From Blautia sp900556555 (GTDB taxonomy: Bacteria; Bacillota; Clostridia; Lachnospirales; Lachnospiraceae), in the NCBI GenBank assembly GCA_964250615.1, contig CAXUGM010000024.1: a stretch of DNA of 54,126 nt; one strand, 5' to 3'. Made by a program: the position numbers and the translations under genes. Shown one piece after another: positions 9,163 through 17,369 of the stretch. Each line of letters begins with the position of its first letter. The stretch's first letter is position 1. The notes below the pieces were generated by a model. It saw only the letters and a program-made list of their open reading frames with translations. It had not been told where the DNA came from and did not search any database.

Positions 9163-9199
9163 AGCAGACAGTTTTTGATAGGACTGTCTGCTTTTCTTT
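9163..9199 (+). terminator. Rho-independent terminator
   Basis: AGCAGACAGT pairs with ACTGTCTGCT around a 10-nt loop, followed by TTTTCTTTTT. Confidence 0.88.
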
Positions 9200-9288
9200 T
9201 TCAATTATAATTGATAGTAGTGGTATAGAATAACTCATATCTGTTGTGAAAAGCCCCTAAGTTTTTATGAAAATGGAGAATAAAGAAA

Positions 9289-9741
9289 ATGAATACATAC
9301 AAATATATCAATTTAAGACAAAATCCTCAATTAAAAGAGCAGGCAGCGGCATGGTTTCACAGTAAATGGGGAGTGCCAAAGGAAGCTTATGAAGAGTGTA
9401 TGGCAGCATATCTGAACCAGGAAACTGAGTATGGCTGGTATCTTTGCCTGGATGGGGATAACATAGTGGGAGGTCTTGGTGTCATTGAAAATGATTTTCA
9501 TAACCGAAAAGACCTTGCCCCTAATGTTTGTGCAGTATATACAGAAAAGGAATACCGCTGCAAAGGAATTGCAGGGCATTTGCTTGACATGGTTGTGGAA
9601 GATATGAAATCAAAGGGAATCACACCCATCTATTTGATTACGGATCATACAAGCTTTTACGAAAGATATGGATGGGAATTTTTGTGTACGGTTCAGGAAG
9701 AGGAGAATTCTGATATGATCAGGATGTATGTGCACAGATAA
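9289..9741 (+). CDS. GNAT family N-acetyltransferase
   Basis: A 150-residue acetyl-CoA-dependent acetyltransferase. The GNAT core is visible: strand/helix with VVGGLGVIENDF, the acetyl-CoA loop motif EKEYRCKGIAGHLLDMV (the family R/Q-x-x-G-x-G/A pattern), then the TSFYERYGWEF motif typical of the last helix. The substrate cannot be predicted. A second GNAT gene starts 28 bp downstream; the two are probably co-transcribed although they are not close paralogues. Confidence 0.85.
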   Translation: MNTYKYINLRQNPQLKEQAAAWFHSKWGVPKEAYEECMAAYLNQETEYGWYLCLDGDNIVGGLGVIENDFHNRKDLAPNVCAVYTEKEYRCKGIAGHLLDMVVEDMKSKGITPIYLITDHTSFYERYGWEFLCTVQEEENSDMIRMYVHR

Positions 9742-9769
9742 GTTACATATTATTTTAGGGAGAATATGG

Positions 9770-10228
9770 ATGGAAACAACAATAACATACATGATAAAAG
9801 ACAAACAAGCAGTTGCCAGAACGATTCTGGAAAATCTTCCGGAATGGTTTGGGATTGTTTCTGCAAGAGAAGAGTATATTGCAGACAGTGCACAACAGAC
9901 CATGTTTGCTGCCTTTGATGAAAACAAACCGGTTGGTTTTTTGTGCCTGAAAGAAACAGGAAAGGCTACCATAGAGATTCAGGTTATGGGAGTGCTGAAA
10001 GATTATCAGAGATTGGGAATTGGAAGGAAACTTTTTGCAGAAGCGAAATCCTGGTCAGTGTTGCAAGGATATTCTTTCATGCAGGTAAAAACAGTACAAA
10101 TGGGCAGATACAAGGAATATGATGTTACGAATGCCTTTTATCGCATTCTTGGTTTTAAGGAATTTGAAGTGTTTCCCAATCTATGGGATGAATGGAATCC
10201 TTGTCAGGTTTATATTATGAGTTTGTAA
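9770..10228 (+). CDS. GNAT family N-acetyltransferase
   Basis: A second, divergent GNAT enzyme of 152 residues. The acetyl-CoA motif is VMGVLKDYQRLGIGRKLFAEA near residue 72-92, and the C-terminal NAFYRILGFKEFE matches the family's terminal strand. Start choice: the frame opens upstream at 9728 inside the preceding gene, but AGGGAG at 9757-9762 is ideally placed for the ATG at 9770. The next gene has its own promoter 10 bp after this stop, so this ends the acetyltransferase unit. Substrate unknown. Confidence 0.85.
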   Translation: METTITYMIKDKQAVARTILENLPEWFGIVSAREEYIADSAQQTMFAAFDENKPVGFLCLKETGKATIEIQVMGVLKDYQRLGIGRKLFAEAKSWSVLQGYSFMQVKTVQMGRYKEYDVTNAFYRILGFKEFEVFPNLWDEWNPCQVYIMSL

Positions 10229-10237
10229 TCTCAGAAA

Positions 10238-10284
10238 CTTGACAAGTCAATTATTGCCTCGTATAATATAATTGACTTGTCAAG
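10238..10284 (+). promoter_or_regulatory. Consensus promoter with two palindromic MarR operators
   Basis: A perfect sigma-A promoter, TTGACA (10239-10244), 17 bp, TATAAT (10262-10267). Two copies of TTGACnnGTCAA flank and overlap it: CTTGACAAGTCAATTAT (10238-10254) covers the -35 box, and its exact reverse complement ATAATTGACTTGTCAAG (10268-10284) covers the start site. Each copy is itself a palindrome, as expected for a MarR dimer site. This is the obvious autoregulatory switch of the downstream MarR-MATE pair. Confidence 0.88.
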
Positions 10285-10297
10285 AATAGGAGGCATT

Positions 10298-10771
10298 ATG
10301 GAAAATCGTATCTTGGGAAAAAGCGTTGCTATTCTTCACCGGAGAGAGCAAAAGTATATGACGAAGACCATGAAGGAGTATGGCATTGGCTATTCCAGTT
10401 ATAATTTTTTGTTTTATTTATCTGCAAATCCAGGCAGCAGCCAGAAGGAAATGTGTGAAAATATGGCAGTGGATGAAGCACTTGCTGTAAGAACTATGAA
10501 GAAACTCCAGGAGCAGGGGTTTGTCAAGAGAGAGAAATCAGAAGCACACGGAAGGTCTTATGCCATTTATCTCACGGAAAAAGGAGAAGAGACCATTCCA
10601 AAGATGCGGAAGGCGTTGGCCGTATGGTGGTCACAGGTATTATCTGTGCTGTCGGAAGAGGAGCAGCAGCTTATGGTCAGCAGATTGGAAAAAATGGCAT
10701 CCCATTCAGAAAAAGTACTTCATAATATTAAAATACAGCAGGAGGAAGTCCATGGAAGAGAAACAGAATAA
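10298..10771 (+). CDS. MarR family transcriptional regulator
   Basis: A winged-helix repressor of about 157 residues. The DNA-binding core is visible as SSQKEMCENMAVDEALAVRTMKKLQEQGFVKRE followed by the wing EAHGRSYAIYLTEKGEE; in this quotation the helix-turn-helix runs from residue 45 to about 78. Start choice: AGGAGG ends 5 bp before the ATG at 10298, so the upstream in-frame ATG at 10277 is rejected. The gene overlaps the following MATE transporter by 20 bp. Two palindromic operators sit on its promoter, so it very probably represses itself and the pump until a ligand releases it. Ligand unknown. Confidence 0.9.
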   Translation: MENRILGKSVAILHRREQKYMTKTMKEYGIGYSSYNFLFYLSANPGSSQKEMCENMAVDEALAVRTMKKLQEQGFVKREKSEAHGRSYAIYLTEKGEETIPKMRKALAVWWSQVLSVLSEEEQQLMVSRLEKMASHSEKVLHNIKIQQEEVHGRETE

Positions 10772-12116
10772 TCCCCTTGGTTCAGAACCCATAGGGACAT
10801 TGATTGCCAGATTTGCTATTCCCAGTATTATTGCTATGCTGGTAAGTTCTTTGTATAACATTGTAGATCAGTTTTTTATAGGCAGAAGTGTCGGTATGCT
10901 GGGAAATGCAGCTACGAATGTGGCATTTCCACTTTCAATCACCTGTACGGCCATTTCCCTTTTGTGCGGAATCGGAGGAGCGGCAAATTTCAATCTTGCT
11001 ATGGGGCGAAAAGAAAAGGAAAAGGCAGTTACATTTGCAGGCGGTTCCATCGGAATGATGCTGATACTGGGGGTACTGCTTTGTGTGGTATCGCAGATTT
11101 TTTTGGAACCAATGATGAGAGCATTCGGAGCCACAGAGAAAGTCTTAGATTACTCTCTGGAATATACGGGAATTACAGCACTTGGATTTCCTTTTTTGAT
11201 TGTTACCACGGGTGGAAGCAATCTGATTCGTGCAGATGGAAGCCCCAAATTTTCCATGGTGTGTACATTGGTGGGAGCTATTATCAATACGATTTTAGAT
11301 CCACTGTTTATTTTTGTATTTGATATGGGTATCGCAGGTGCAGCCTGGGCAACAATCATCGGACAAGTAGTGTCTGGCTTGATGGTGTTATGGTATTTGT
11401 CGAGATTTAAAACGATTCATATTCCATTGAAGAGCCTGATTCCTTCCGGAACATCCTGGATTCCTATTATTTCCCTGGGGATTGCACCATTTTTTAATCA
11501 GATTGCCATGATGATTGTACAGATTGTTATGAATAATACGTTGACCTACTATGGGGCACAGTCTTCCTATGGAAGTGACATTCCATTAGCCTGTGCAGGT
11601 ATTATCTCTAAGGTGGGAATGATCTTTTTTGCCATTGTGATTGGAATCTCTCAGGGGATTCAGCCGATTACCAGTTACAACTATGGGGCAGGAAAGTATG
11701 ACCGTGTAAAAGATACCTATAAGAAAGCAGTGGCAGCGGCTATTGGAATCTCTGTTGTGGCATTTTTATTGTTCCAATTGGTGCCAAGACAGATTATCAG
11801 TATTTTTGGTTCCGGAAGCGAAGAGTATTTTCTTTTTGCAGAGAAGTTTTTCAGGATTTATTTATTTTTTACATTTATAAATGGCATTCAGCCTATTACG
11901 GCCAATACGTTTACCTCCATCGGAAAAGCAGGAAAAGGTGTGTTTTTATCTCTTACCAGACAGATTATCTTTTTGCTGCCATTATTGATCATATTGCCTT
12001 TGTTTATGGGAATTGAGGGCGTTATGTTCTCTGCTCCGATTGCAGACGGAGTTGCCGCTGTGCTTTGTGTTTTCTTTATTGTGAAAGAATTTAAGCATAT
12101 GGGAACAAATAGTTAA
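10752..12116 (+). CDS. MATE family efflux transporter
   Basis: Multidrug/toxic-compound exporter driven by Na+ or H+. The 454-residue protein has the twelve-segment MATE pattern with the internal repeat: an N-terminal PIGTLIARFAIPSIIAMLVSSLYNIVDQFFIG and a second-half SQGIQPITSYNYGAGKYDRV. The start at 10752 is set by GGAGGA 5 bp upstream, inside the end of the marR gene; the longer open frame upstream is out-of-context marR sequence. The overlap suggests translational coupling with the regulator. Substrate unknown, but MarR control suggests induction by the exported compound. Confidence 0.9.
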   Translation: MEEKQNNPLGSEPIGTLIARFAIPSIIAMLVSSLYNIVDQFFIGRSVGMLGNAATNVAFPLSITCTAISLLCGIGGAANFNLAMGRKEKEKAVTFAGGSIGMMLILGVLLCVVSQIFLEPMMRAFGATEKVLDYSLEYTGITALGFPFLIVTTGGSNLIRADGSPKFSMVCTLVGAIINTILDPLFIFVFDMGIAGAAWATIIGQVVSGLMVLWYLSRFKTIHIPLKSLIPSGTSWIPIISLGIAPFFNQIAMMIVQIVMNNTLTYYGAQSSYGSDIPLACAGIISKVGMIFFAIVIGISQGIQPITSYNYGAGKYDRVKDTYKKAVAAAIGISVVAFLLFQLVPRQIISIFGSGSEEYFLFAEKFFRIYLFFTFINGIQPITANTFTSIGKAGKGVFLSLTRQIIFLLPLLIILPLFMGIEGVMFSAPIADGVAAVLCVFFIVKEFKHMGTNS

Positions 12117-12121
12117 AGAAG

Positions 12122-12168
12122 AAACCTGTGAATGAAATGGAAGCCTCCATTTTTTCACAGGTTTGTTT
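12122..12168 (+). terminator. Rho-independent terminator after the MATE gene
   Basis: AAACCTGTGAA pairs with TTCACAGGTTT, with a further inner ATGGA/TCCAT helix, followed by a GTTT tail. Confidence 0.85.
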
Positions 12169-12320
12169 AATATTCCGATATTTTCATTGAGCAGAGTCCA
12201 TGTTACAATATAGAAAAGCATATTTCCTTAAAAATATCTATATGCAAAGCTAATTTTGCTGTGCAGGTCTTATCACAATTCTATTTTCGGAAAATTCGTG
12301 CTTTCACCCAATTACAGGCA

Positions 12321-12343
12321 GGAGATTCCGAAAGCGAATCTCC
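12321..12343 (+). promoter_or_regulatory. Leader hairpin just upstream of the Rpn-like gene
   Basis: GGAGATTC pairs perfectly with GAATCTCC around CGAAAGC. It ends 13 bp before the AAAGGAGG ribosome site of the nuclease gene and has no T-run, so it could shield the leader or modulate translation. A promoter for this gene is not clear in the preceding 150 bp. Confidence 0.45.
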
Positions 12344-12367
12344 AGAAAATAAAAAAGGAGGATTCGT

Positions 12368-13279
12368 ATGAAAATGCGACGAGAAGCTGCAAAACAAGAG
12401 AGCGGGCAGTTGTTACAATGGCATCCTGCATTTTTCGCAGGACTTCAGATTGAATTTGGAAATGAAGCAAAATATCTAAGTTTTGAACAGGAACATCAGC
12501 TGGGAACAAAGCCTATGTCTATTGATGTTCTTGTAAAAAATGACAAAAGCCAAAATATTCATAAAAATATCGGAAGGATTTTCCGAAAGCATAATATCAT
12601 AGAATATAAAGGTCCAGGGGATTATCTGAGTCTGGATGATTTCTATAAGGTTTATGGTTATGCATGTTTTTATAAGGCAGATGTGAACAGAGTCAATGAA
12701 ATTGGAATCGATGAGCTGACGATTTCATTTATCAGTGAGAGATATCCTAGAAAACTGATGAAACATTTACAAAATGACGTAGGATTAAAAGTGACAAAAA
12801 TCGAAGCAGAAATTTATTATGTAATGGGAGATAAAATCCCTATGCAGGTGATTGTCACAAAGGAATTGTCAACAAAAGAGAATTTGTGGCTAAGAAACCT
12901 GACAAATCACTTGGATGGAAAAGAGGCTGCAAAAGAATTATTGGAAGAGTATAAAAATCATACAAAAAATCCGTTGTATAAGTCGGTTATGAATATTATT
13001 GTCCGGGCAAATAAAAAAGAATTTCAGGAGGTAAAAGAGATGTGTGAAGCATTAGAGGAATTGATGTATGAGGAATTGGAAGAAAAAAGGCGGTTAGGGC
13101 TACAAGAGGGACTACAAGAAGGACTACAAGAAGGACTACGAGAAGGACTGCGAGAGGGAGAAAAAAGAGTAAATGCTTTGACGCTGCGTCTGTATGAATT
13201 GGGAAGAACAGACGATATTATAAAAGCTGCCTTAGATAAGGAGTACCAGAAAAAACTGTTTGAGGAATTTGGCCTCTAA
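12368..13279 (+). CDS. Rpn-like PD-(D/E)XK nuclease/transposase-related protein
   Basis: A 303-residue protein of the PD-(D/E)XK superfamily that is widespread in Clostridia and usually annotated as Rpn-like or hypothetical. The putative catalytic residues are Asp53 (SIDVLV) and Glu79-x-Lys81 (IIEYKGPGDYLSLDDFYKVY). A helical C-terminal region follows, with five tandem Leu-Gln/Arg-Glu-Gly units (residues 245-264) and a final helix DKEYQKKLFEEFGL. AAAGGAGG lies seven bases before the ATG. E. coli Rpn proteins are DNases and phage-defence factors, and their genes also encode an internal short antitoxin; an equivalent strong internal start is present here (see the separate entry). It is a single-gene unit with its own terminator. 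Family placement is confident; toxicity and defence are inference. Confidence 0.8.
   Translation: MKMRREAAKQESGQLLQWHPAFFAGLQIEFGNEAKYLSFEQEHQLGTKPMSIDVLVKNDKSQNIHKNIGRIFRKHNIIEYKGPGDYLSLDDFYKVYGYACFYKADVNRVNEIGIDELTISFISERYPRKLMKHLQNDVGLKVTKIEAEIYYVMGDKIPMQVIVTKELSTKENLWLRNLTNHLDGKEAAKELLEEYKNHTKNPLYKSVMNIIVRANKKEFQEVKEMCEALEELMYEELEEKRRLGLQEGLQEGLQEGLREGLREGEKRVNALTLRLYELGRTDDIIKAALDKEYQKKLFEEFGL
13040..13279 (+). CDS. Candidate intragenic short product of the Rpn-like gene
   Basis: Within the nuclease gene, AGGAGGT (13026-13032) lies 8 nt before an in-frame ATG at codon 225. Translation from there would give 79 residues, from MCEALEELMYEELEEK to the shared C-terminus, containing all the LQEG repeats but none of the nuclease residues. 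This is the same arrangement as the RpnS short proteins that block RpnL toxicity in E. coli. The ribosome site is as good as that of the full-length gene. It rests on sequence only; the GGAGGT also encodes Gln-Glu-Val in the long protein and could be chance. Confidence 0.45.
   Translation: MCEALEELMYEELEEKRRLGLQEGLQEGLQEGLREGLREGEKRVNALTLRLYELGRTDDIIKAALDKEYQKKLFEEFGL
13100..13159 (+). repeat. Five tandem 12-bp repeats encoding L-Q/R-E-G
   Basis: Units of the form CTACAAGAAGGA, with one to three changes each, run head to tail in frame. Because the unit is a multiple of three, slippage would change the number of LQEG tetrapeptides without shifting the frame. Confidence 0.9.
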
Positions 13280-13284
13280 ACAGT

Positions 13285-13328
13285 AAAAAAGGATGCTGCC
13301 CCTCACGGGAGGAAACAGCATCCTTTTT
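13285..13328. terminator. Bidirectional terminator between the Rpn-like gene and uxuB
   Basis: AAAAAAGGATGCTG pairs with CAGCATCCTTTTT around a 17-nt loop. The A-run on one side and T-run on the other make it usable by both convergent genes. Confidence 0.9.
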
Positions 13329-13330
13329 CA

Positions 13331-14941
13331 TTATGCCATATATTTTTTTAAAGTATTTCTTACAGCACCTGCACCTGCGATTTCTTCCAGGAACATGTCT
13401 TCAATCTTTTCACCGATTCCAGCTTCATATAAGTCAATACCAAAGATGTTTGCGTTGGAAAGGATGGATTTTAACTGTCCGTTGTAGGAAGAAGGATTTC
13501 CAACTTCGATTCCTTCCAGAGCCTTGCTCAGTTCTTCCAGCATTGGGTCTGCGGAACGTTCAAAAGTATTTCCTTCATCATCTACACCTAAGAGATATCT
13601 GCACCATCCTGCAATTGCCAGAGGGATAGCTGTTAATTTTTTCGCATCACCATACTGTGCGACATAGGATTTAATCGTTTCACCGTAGCGGATACCTACT
13701 TTCTGTGAAGTATCGGTAGCAATACGCTGTGGTGTGTCAGGCATAAATGGGTTCGGGATACGAACATTGATAACTTCGTCTACAAAGTCAGCAGGAGAGA
13801 GGATACCAGGATCTGTTACTACCGGCATACCTTCTACAGGGCCAATCTGGTGAACCAGTTTGTTTAACTGTTCGTCTTTCATTTCATCTGCAATTAAAGT
13901 ATAGCCAAGTACACAGCCGTACACAGCAAGAGCAGTATGCAGAGGATTCAGGCAAGTAGTAACTTTCATACGCTCTACTTTGTTTACGGTATCTCTGTCT
14001 GTGAGATATACACCGGCCTTTTCCAGAGCAGGTCTTCCATTTGGGAATTTATCTTCAATAACCAGGTACTGAGGACCTTCTGCATTTACGAAAGGAGCGA
14101 TATAGGTTCTCTTAGAAGTGATTACAGGTGCAATCTCTTCTACACCAGCTTTTTCCAGGTCTTCACATACAGAATCGGCTGGTCTTGGTGTAATTTTATC
14201 GATCATGGACCATGGGAAAGAAACCTGTTTTTCATCGGAAAGATATTCTACGAATCCTTCTTCTACAAAACCTTTTGCAAGCCATTCTTTTGCCATAGTG
14301 AGAATAGAGTTCTGCAGCTTTTCACCATTGTGAGAGCAGTTATCCATAGAAACAACAGCAAGAGGAGTTTTTCCTGCTTTGTAACGCTCATTTAATAAAG
14401 CACATACAACAGCCATAGCAGAACCAGCTTTTTCAGGACCGTTGTCAATGTCGGCCTGGATGAATGGGAAGAAAGTTCCGTCAGCACCTTTTAAAGCATA
14501 TCCTTTTTCTGTGATTGTAAAAGAAATCATCTGCAGTTCAGGATTCACGAAGATTTCTTTTAAACGGTTCCATTCTTCTGCAACATTGGACTGAGCTTTG
14601 ATTGCTTCTGTCAGAGAACCAAGAACTTTCTTGTCTGTAGAACCGTCTGCTTTTAAGGTAACAGCCAGTACCAGATTGTCATAAGGTTTGTAGATTTTAT
14701 CCACTACATCAAAGTCAAAAGTTTCTACACAAGTAATACCCTTGTCAGCTTCCCCATTTTCCAGTAAAGTATTAGCCAGTCCGCCAATGAAGATACGAAA
14801 GATGTTACCAGCACCAAAGTGTACCCATGTAGGGGATTTTTTTGTGTTTTCAACTACTTTTTCAATGTCATAGGATGGGAGAGCAATTCCAGCAGCTTCC
14901 CAATCCTGTCTGTTTTTCAGGCCTTCTAAAGTTAATTTCAT
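13331..14941 (-). CDS. uxuB: Fructuronate reductase (mannitol dehydrogenase family)
   Basis: NADH-dependent reduction of D-fructuronate to D-mannonate, the step before UxuA in glucuronate breakdown. The 536-residue length fits long-chain mannitol dehydrogenase/UxuB proteins. The N-terminal nucleotide-binding part includes WVHFGAGNIFRIFIGG, and the catalytic region carries KVERMKVTTCLNPLHTALAV, with the family's conserved K and N-x-x-H. It lies 35 bp downstream of uxuA on the same strand, so the two form one operon, and it ends in a shared bidirectional terminator. A mannitol or altronate specificity is possible for this family, but linkage to uxuA makes fructuronate by far the likeliest substrate. 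Confidence 0.9.
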   Translation of the reverse strand: MKLTLEGLKNRQDWEAAGIALPSYDIEKVVENTKKSPTWVHFGAGNIFRIFIGGLANTLLENGEADKGITCVETFDFDVVDKIYKPYDNLVLAVTLKADGSTDKKVLGSLTEAIKAQSNVAEEWNRLKEIFVNPELQMISFTITEKGYALKGADGTFFPFIQADIDNGPEKAGSAMAVVCALLNERYKAGKTPLAVVSMDNCSHNGEKLQNSILTMAKEWLAKGFVEEGFVEYLSDEKQVSFPWSMIDKITPRPADSVCEDLEKAGVEEIAPVITSKRTYIAPFVNAEGPQYLVIEDKFPNGRPALEKAGVYLTDRDTVNKVERMKVTTCLNPLHTALAVYGCVLGYTLIADEMKDEQLNKLVHQIGPVEGMPVVTDPGILSPADFVDEVINVRIPNPFMPDTPQRIATDTSQKVGIRYGETIKSYVAQYGDAKKLTAIPLAIAGWCRYLLGVDDEGNTFERSADPMLEELSKALEGIEVGNPSSYNGQLKSILSNANIFGIDLYEAGIGEKIEDMFLEEIAGAGAVRNTLKKYMA

Positions 14942-14976
14942 GTTTTTTCCCTTTCTCGCACTTGCGATGACTACTC

Positions 14977-16047
14977 TTATTTGGATTCTTTTTCAGCAGC
15001 TTCCCATAATCCTCTCAGGTATGCAGCACCGAGAGCACGGTCATACAGACCATAGCCAGGCATTGCCTTTTCTCCCCACATCATACGTCCGTGGTCTGGG
15101 CGGATTGGTCCATCAAATCCTGTGTCGTGAAGTGCTTTCATGATAGCATACATATCAAATGTACCATCAGAGCTTAAATGTGCACTTTCTTCGAAGTCAC
15201 GCATACCATCGTTGAAACGAAGGTTTCTTACGTGTGCGAAGTGAATTCTTCCCTTGAGCATATGAATGGTATCAATTAAATCATTGTTTAAGTTTGTTCC
15301 GTAAGAGCCCATGCAGAATGTAACACCATTGTGTTTGTTTGGAACCATATCCATCATACGTTTCAGTTTTGCCTGGGAGGAAATAATACGAGGCAGGCCG
15401 AATACGCTCCAAGATGGATCGTCTGGGTGGATTGCCATGTTGATGTCATATTTGTCACAAACCGGCATGATTGCTTCCAGGAAGTATTTCAAGTTTTCGA
15501 ATAATTTTTCTTCATCAATATCTTTGTAAAGTTCGAATAATTCTTTTACTTTTTCCATACGTTCCGGTTCCCAGCCTGGCATAACAGTACCATTCATGTT
15601 GTCTTTGATGGAATCAAACATGTTGTCCGGGTCCATAGCGTCTACAGTATCCTGGTTGTATGCAAGAACAGTAGTTCCGTCTTCTCTTACTCTTGCCAGT
15701 TCTGTTCTGGTCCAGTCAAATACAGGCATGAAGTTGTAGCATACCATATGGATATCAGCTTTTCCGAGATTTTCCAGTGTTTCGATGTAAGCTGCAATGT
15801 CTTTGTCTCTTTCAGGAGCACCTGTTTTGATTGCATCACTTACGTTTACACTTTCGATACCAGCTAAGTTAAGACCTGCATCTTCTACCTCTTTTTTCAT
15901 AGCCAGGATTTCATCCAGTGTCCAAACTTCACCAGGTAATTTGTCATAAAGAGTTGTAATGATACCTGTTACATAGCAGCTCTGCTTAATCTGCTCCAGA
16001 GTAACGGTGTCATGATTTTTTCCGTACCAGCGCATTGTCATTTCCAT
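14977..16047 (-). CDS. uxuA: Mannonate dehydratase
   Basis: Dehydrates D-mannonate to 2-keto-3-deoxygluconate, which feeds the KDG part of the Entner-Doudoroff route. At about 356 residues it has the length of UxuA, with a TIM-barrel fold and Mn2+ ligands expected in the HPDDPSW, GSYGTN and HVRN segments, and the terminal RPDHGRMMWGE motif. Start choice: the ATG at 16047 has GAGG nine bases upstream; the longer frame opens with a GTG at 16062 that overlaps that ribosome site and is rejected. It is first in the uxuAB operon and divergent from an AraC-type regulator. Confidence 0.92.
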   Translation of the reverse strand: MEMTMRWYGKNHDTVTLEQIKQSCYVTGIITTLYDKLPGEVWTLDEILAMKKEVEDAGLNLAGIESVNVSDAIKTGAPERDKDIAAYIETLENLGKADIHMVCYNFMPVFDWTRTELARVREDGTTVLAYNQDTVDAMDPDNMFDSIKDNMNGTVMPGWEPERMEKVKELFELYKDIDEEKLFENLKYFLEAIMPVCDKYDINMAIHPDDPSWSVFGLPRIISSQAKLKRMMDMVPNKHNGVTFCMGSYGTNLNNDLIDTIHMLKGRIHFAHVRNLRFNDGMRDFEESAHLSSDGTFDMYAIMKALHDTGFDGPIRPDHGRMMWGEKAMPGYGLYDRALGAAYLRGLWEAAEKESK

Positions 16048-16087
16048 AATTGATTTCCTCACTTTCGATGTTTGTTTGATATTTAGT

Positions 16088-16116
16088 ATTATAGTTTCGA
16101 CTTAAAATAATTCCAA
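16088..16116 (-). promoter_or_regulatory. Probable uxuAB promoter
   Basis: Read on the minus strand: TTGGAA (16111-16116), 17 bp, TATAAT (16088-16093), 41 bp before uxuA. It lies in the same short intergenic region as the divergent regulator promoter, so one regulator could control both. Confidence 0.55.
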
Positions 16117-16137
16117 TTGATAAGATTGTTGTATATA

Positions 16138-16166
16138 TTGCAAAAGTTGTTGCTTTGTATTAATAT
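16138..16166 (+). promoter_or_regulatory. Probable promoter of the AraC-type regulator
   Basis: TTGCAA, 17 bp, TAATAT. The spacer holds two GTTGTTG copies at about one helical turn, which may be regulator half-sites. Confidence 0.45.
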
Positions 16167-16205
16167 GAATACACGAACAAACATAGGAAGTGTGAGAGAC
16201 AGAAG

Positions 16206-17090
16206 ATGAAAAAAAATTATAAAACAGATTTTATAACACGCCAGTATATGCTGTCTAAGGATTTTGAAATTTATTACTACAGTGATAAGCATTTGAAGCA
16301 TATGGATAGCCATTTTCACAATTATTATGAAGTTTATTTTTTTATGGAAGGAAACGTATCGATTTGGATTCGTGATAAGTCCTTTCCTTTAAAGACAGGA
16401 GATGTGGTGGTGATTCCACCGGGAGTGCCTCATAGAGCCGTGATTCATGATGAAAACTTACCTTATAGCCGTTTTGTATTTTGGCTCAGCACAGATTATC
16501 TTCAGCGAATGCGGCAAATGTCGGAAGATTTTTATTATATTATTCAATGTGCTTCTGAGAAGAAGCAATATATTTATCATAATGAGGCAGTACCGTTTAG
16601 TGCAATACAGTCTAAAATTTTTCATTTAATAGAAGAAATAAATTCCGAACGTTTCGGAAAAGAATCAAAAGTATTTATCAGTATCTGCGATCTTGTCCTT
16701 CATTTAAACAGGATGGCATATGAACAAAACAATCCAAGAAAAAGGAAAGAAGAGCAGGATTTGTACCAGAAGCTGTTGGTATATATTGACAATCACTTAG
16801 AACAGGATATTTCTCTGGAGCATCTGGCAAAGAAGTTTTATGTCAGTAAATATTATATTGCACATTTATTTAAGAGAAATACTGGAATTTCTATACATCA
16901 GTATATTATGAAAAAGCGTCTGTCTGCCTGCCAGAATGCAATTCTAAGTAATATCAGTATCAGCAAAGCGTATCTAATGTTTGGATTTAAAGATTATTCA
17001 AATTTTTACCGGGCTTTTAAGAAAGAATTTGGGATTTCACCGAAAGAGTATAAAGATATGAAAATGCAGATTGAAGCGAAAGAGTCTTAG
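16206..17090 (+). CDS. AraC family regulator, predicted uxuAB regulator
   Basis: A 294-residue regulator with an N-terminal cupin ligand domain (HFHNYYEVYFFMEGNVSIWI, then GDVVVIPPGVPHRAV near residues 60-80) and a C-terminal double helix-turn-helix from about residue 185 (DISLEHLAKKFYVSKYYIAHLFKRNTGISIHQYI, quoted in two parts here: DISLEHLAKKFYVSK and YYIAHLFKRNTGISIHQ; the second helix pair ends GFKDYSNFYRAFKKEFG). It is divergent from uxuAB with about 160 bp between, the classic layout for an inducible sugar-acid operon. The ligand is therefore probably a hexuronate or its product. It ends directly before an unusual repeat array. Confidence 0.88.
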   Translation: MKKNYKTDFITRQYMLSKDFEIYYYSDKHLKHMDSHFHNYYEVYFFMEGNVSIWIRDKSFPLKTGDVVVIPPGVPHRAVIHDENLPYSRFVFWLSTDYLQRMRQMSEDFYYIIQCASEKKQYIYHNEAVPFSAIQSKIFHLIEEINSERFGKESKVFISICDLVLHLNRMAYEQNNPRKRKEEQDLYQKLLVYIDNHLEQDISLEHLAKKFYVSKYYIAHLFKRNTGISIHQYIMKKRLSACQNAILSNISISKAYLMFGFKDYSNFYRAFKKEFGISPKEYKDMKMQIEAKES

Positions 17091-17115
17091 GGGAAAATAT
17101 TAGTTCATCATGGAA

Positions 17116-17369
17116 TTGGGCAAAACAAAGAGGAATCAGAGGGTTTTGCCCAACACAGTGGGTAAGAGAAGTTTTAGGAGCATGCAAGGGCAAAAACTTG
17201 GCTTGGAAAGTAAAAATTACCCTAGGTAGGGGTATAAAAAGGAAAAGAGTGGAAATTTTTGCCCTGGAAAGTATCCATGAGGAAAGAAAAAGGGACAAAA
17301 AGGTGTAACAGGAAGTGGAAAATACCCAAGATAGGGGCGAAAAAAGAGTGTAGCAGGGTGATTTTGCCC
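17116..17369. repeat. Array of GGGCAAAA / TTTTGCCC inverted arms
   Basis: The 305-bp gap between the AraC gene and the next gene holds no credible ORF. It contains GGGCAAAA at 17118 and 17188, TTTTGCCC at 17144, 17257 and 17362, and near copies GGGACAAAA and GGGGCGAAAA around 17292 and 17334. The first two arms form a perfect 11-bp palindrome (TTGGGCAAAAC with GTTTTGCCCAA). TACCC/TAGGGG motifs recur between the arms. No terminator with a proper T-run is apparent. Function unknown. Confidence 0.7.
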
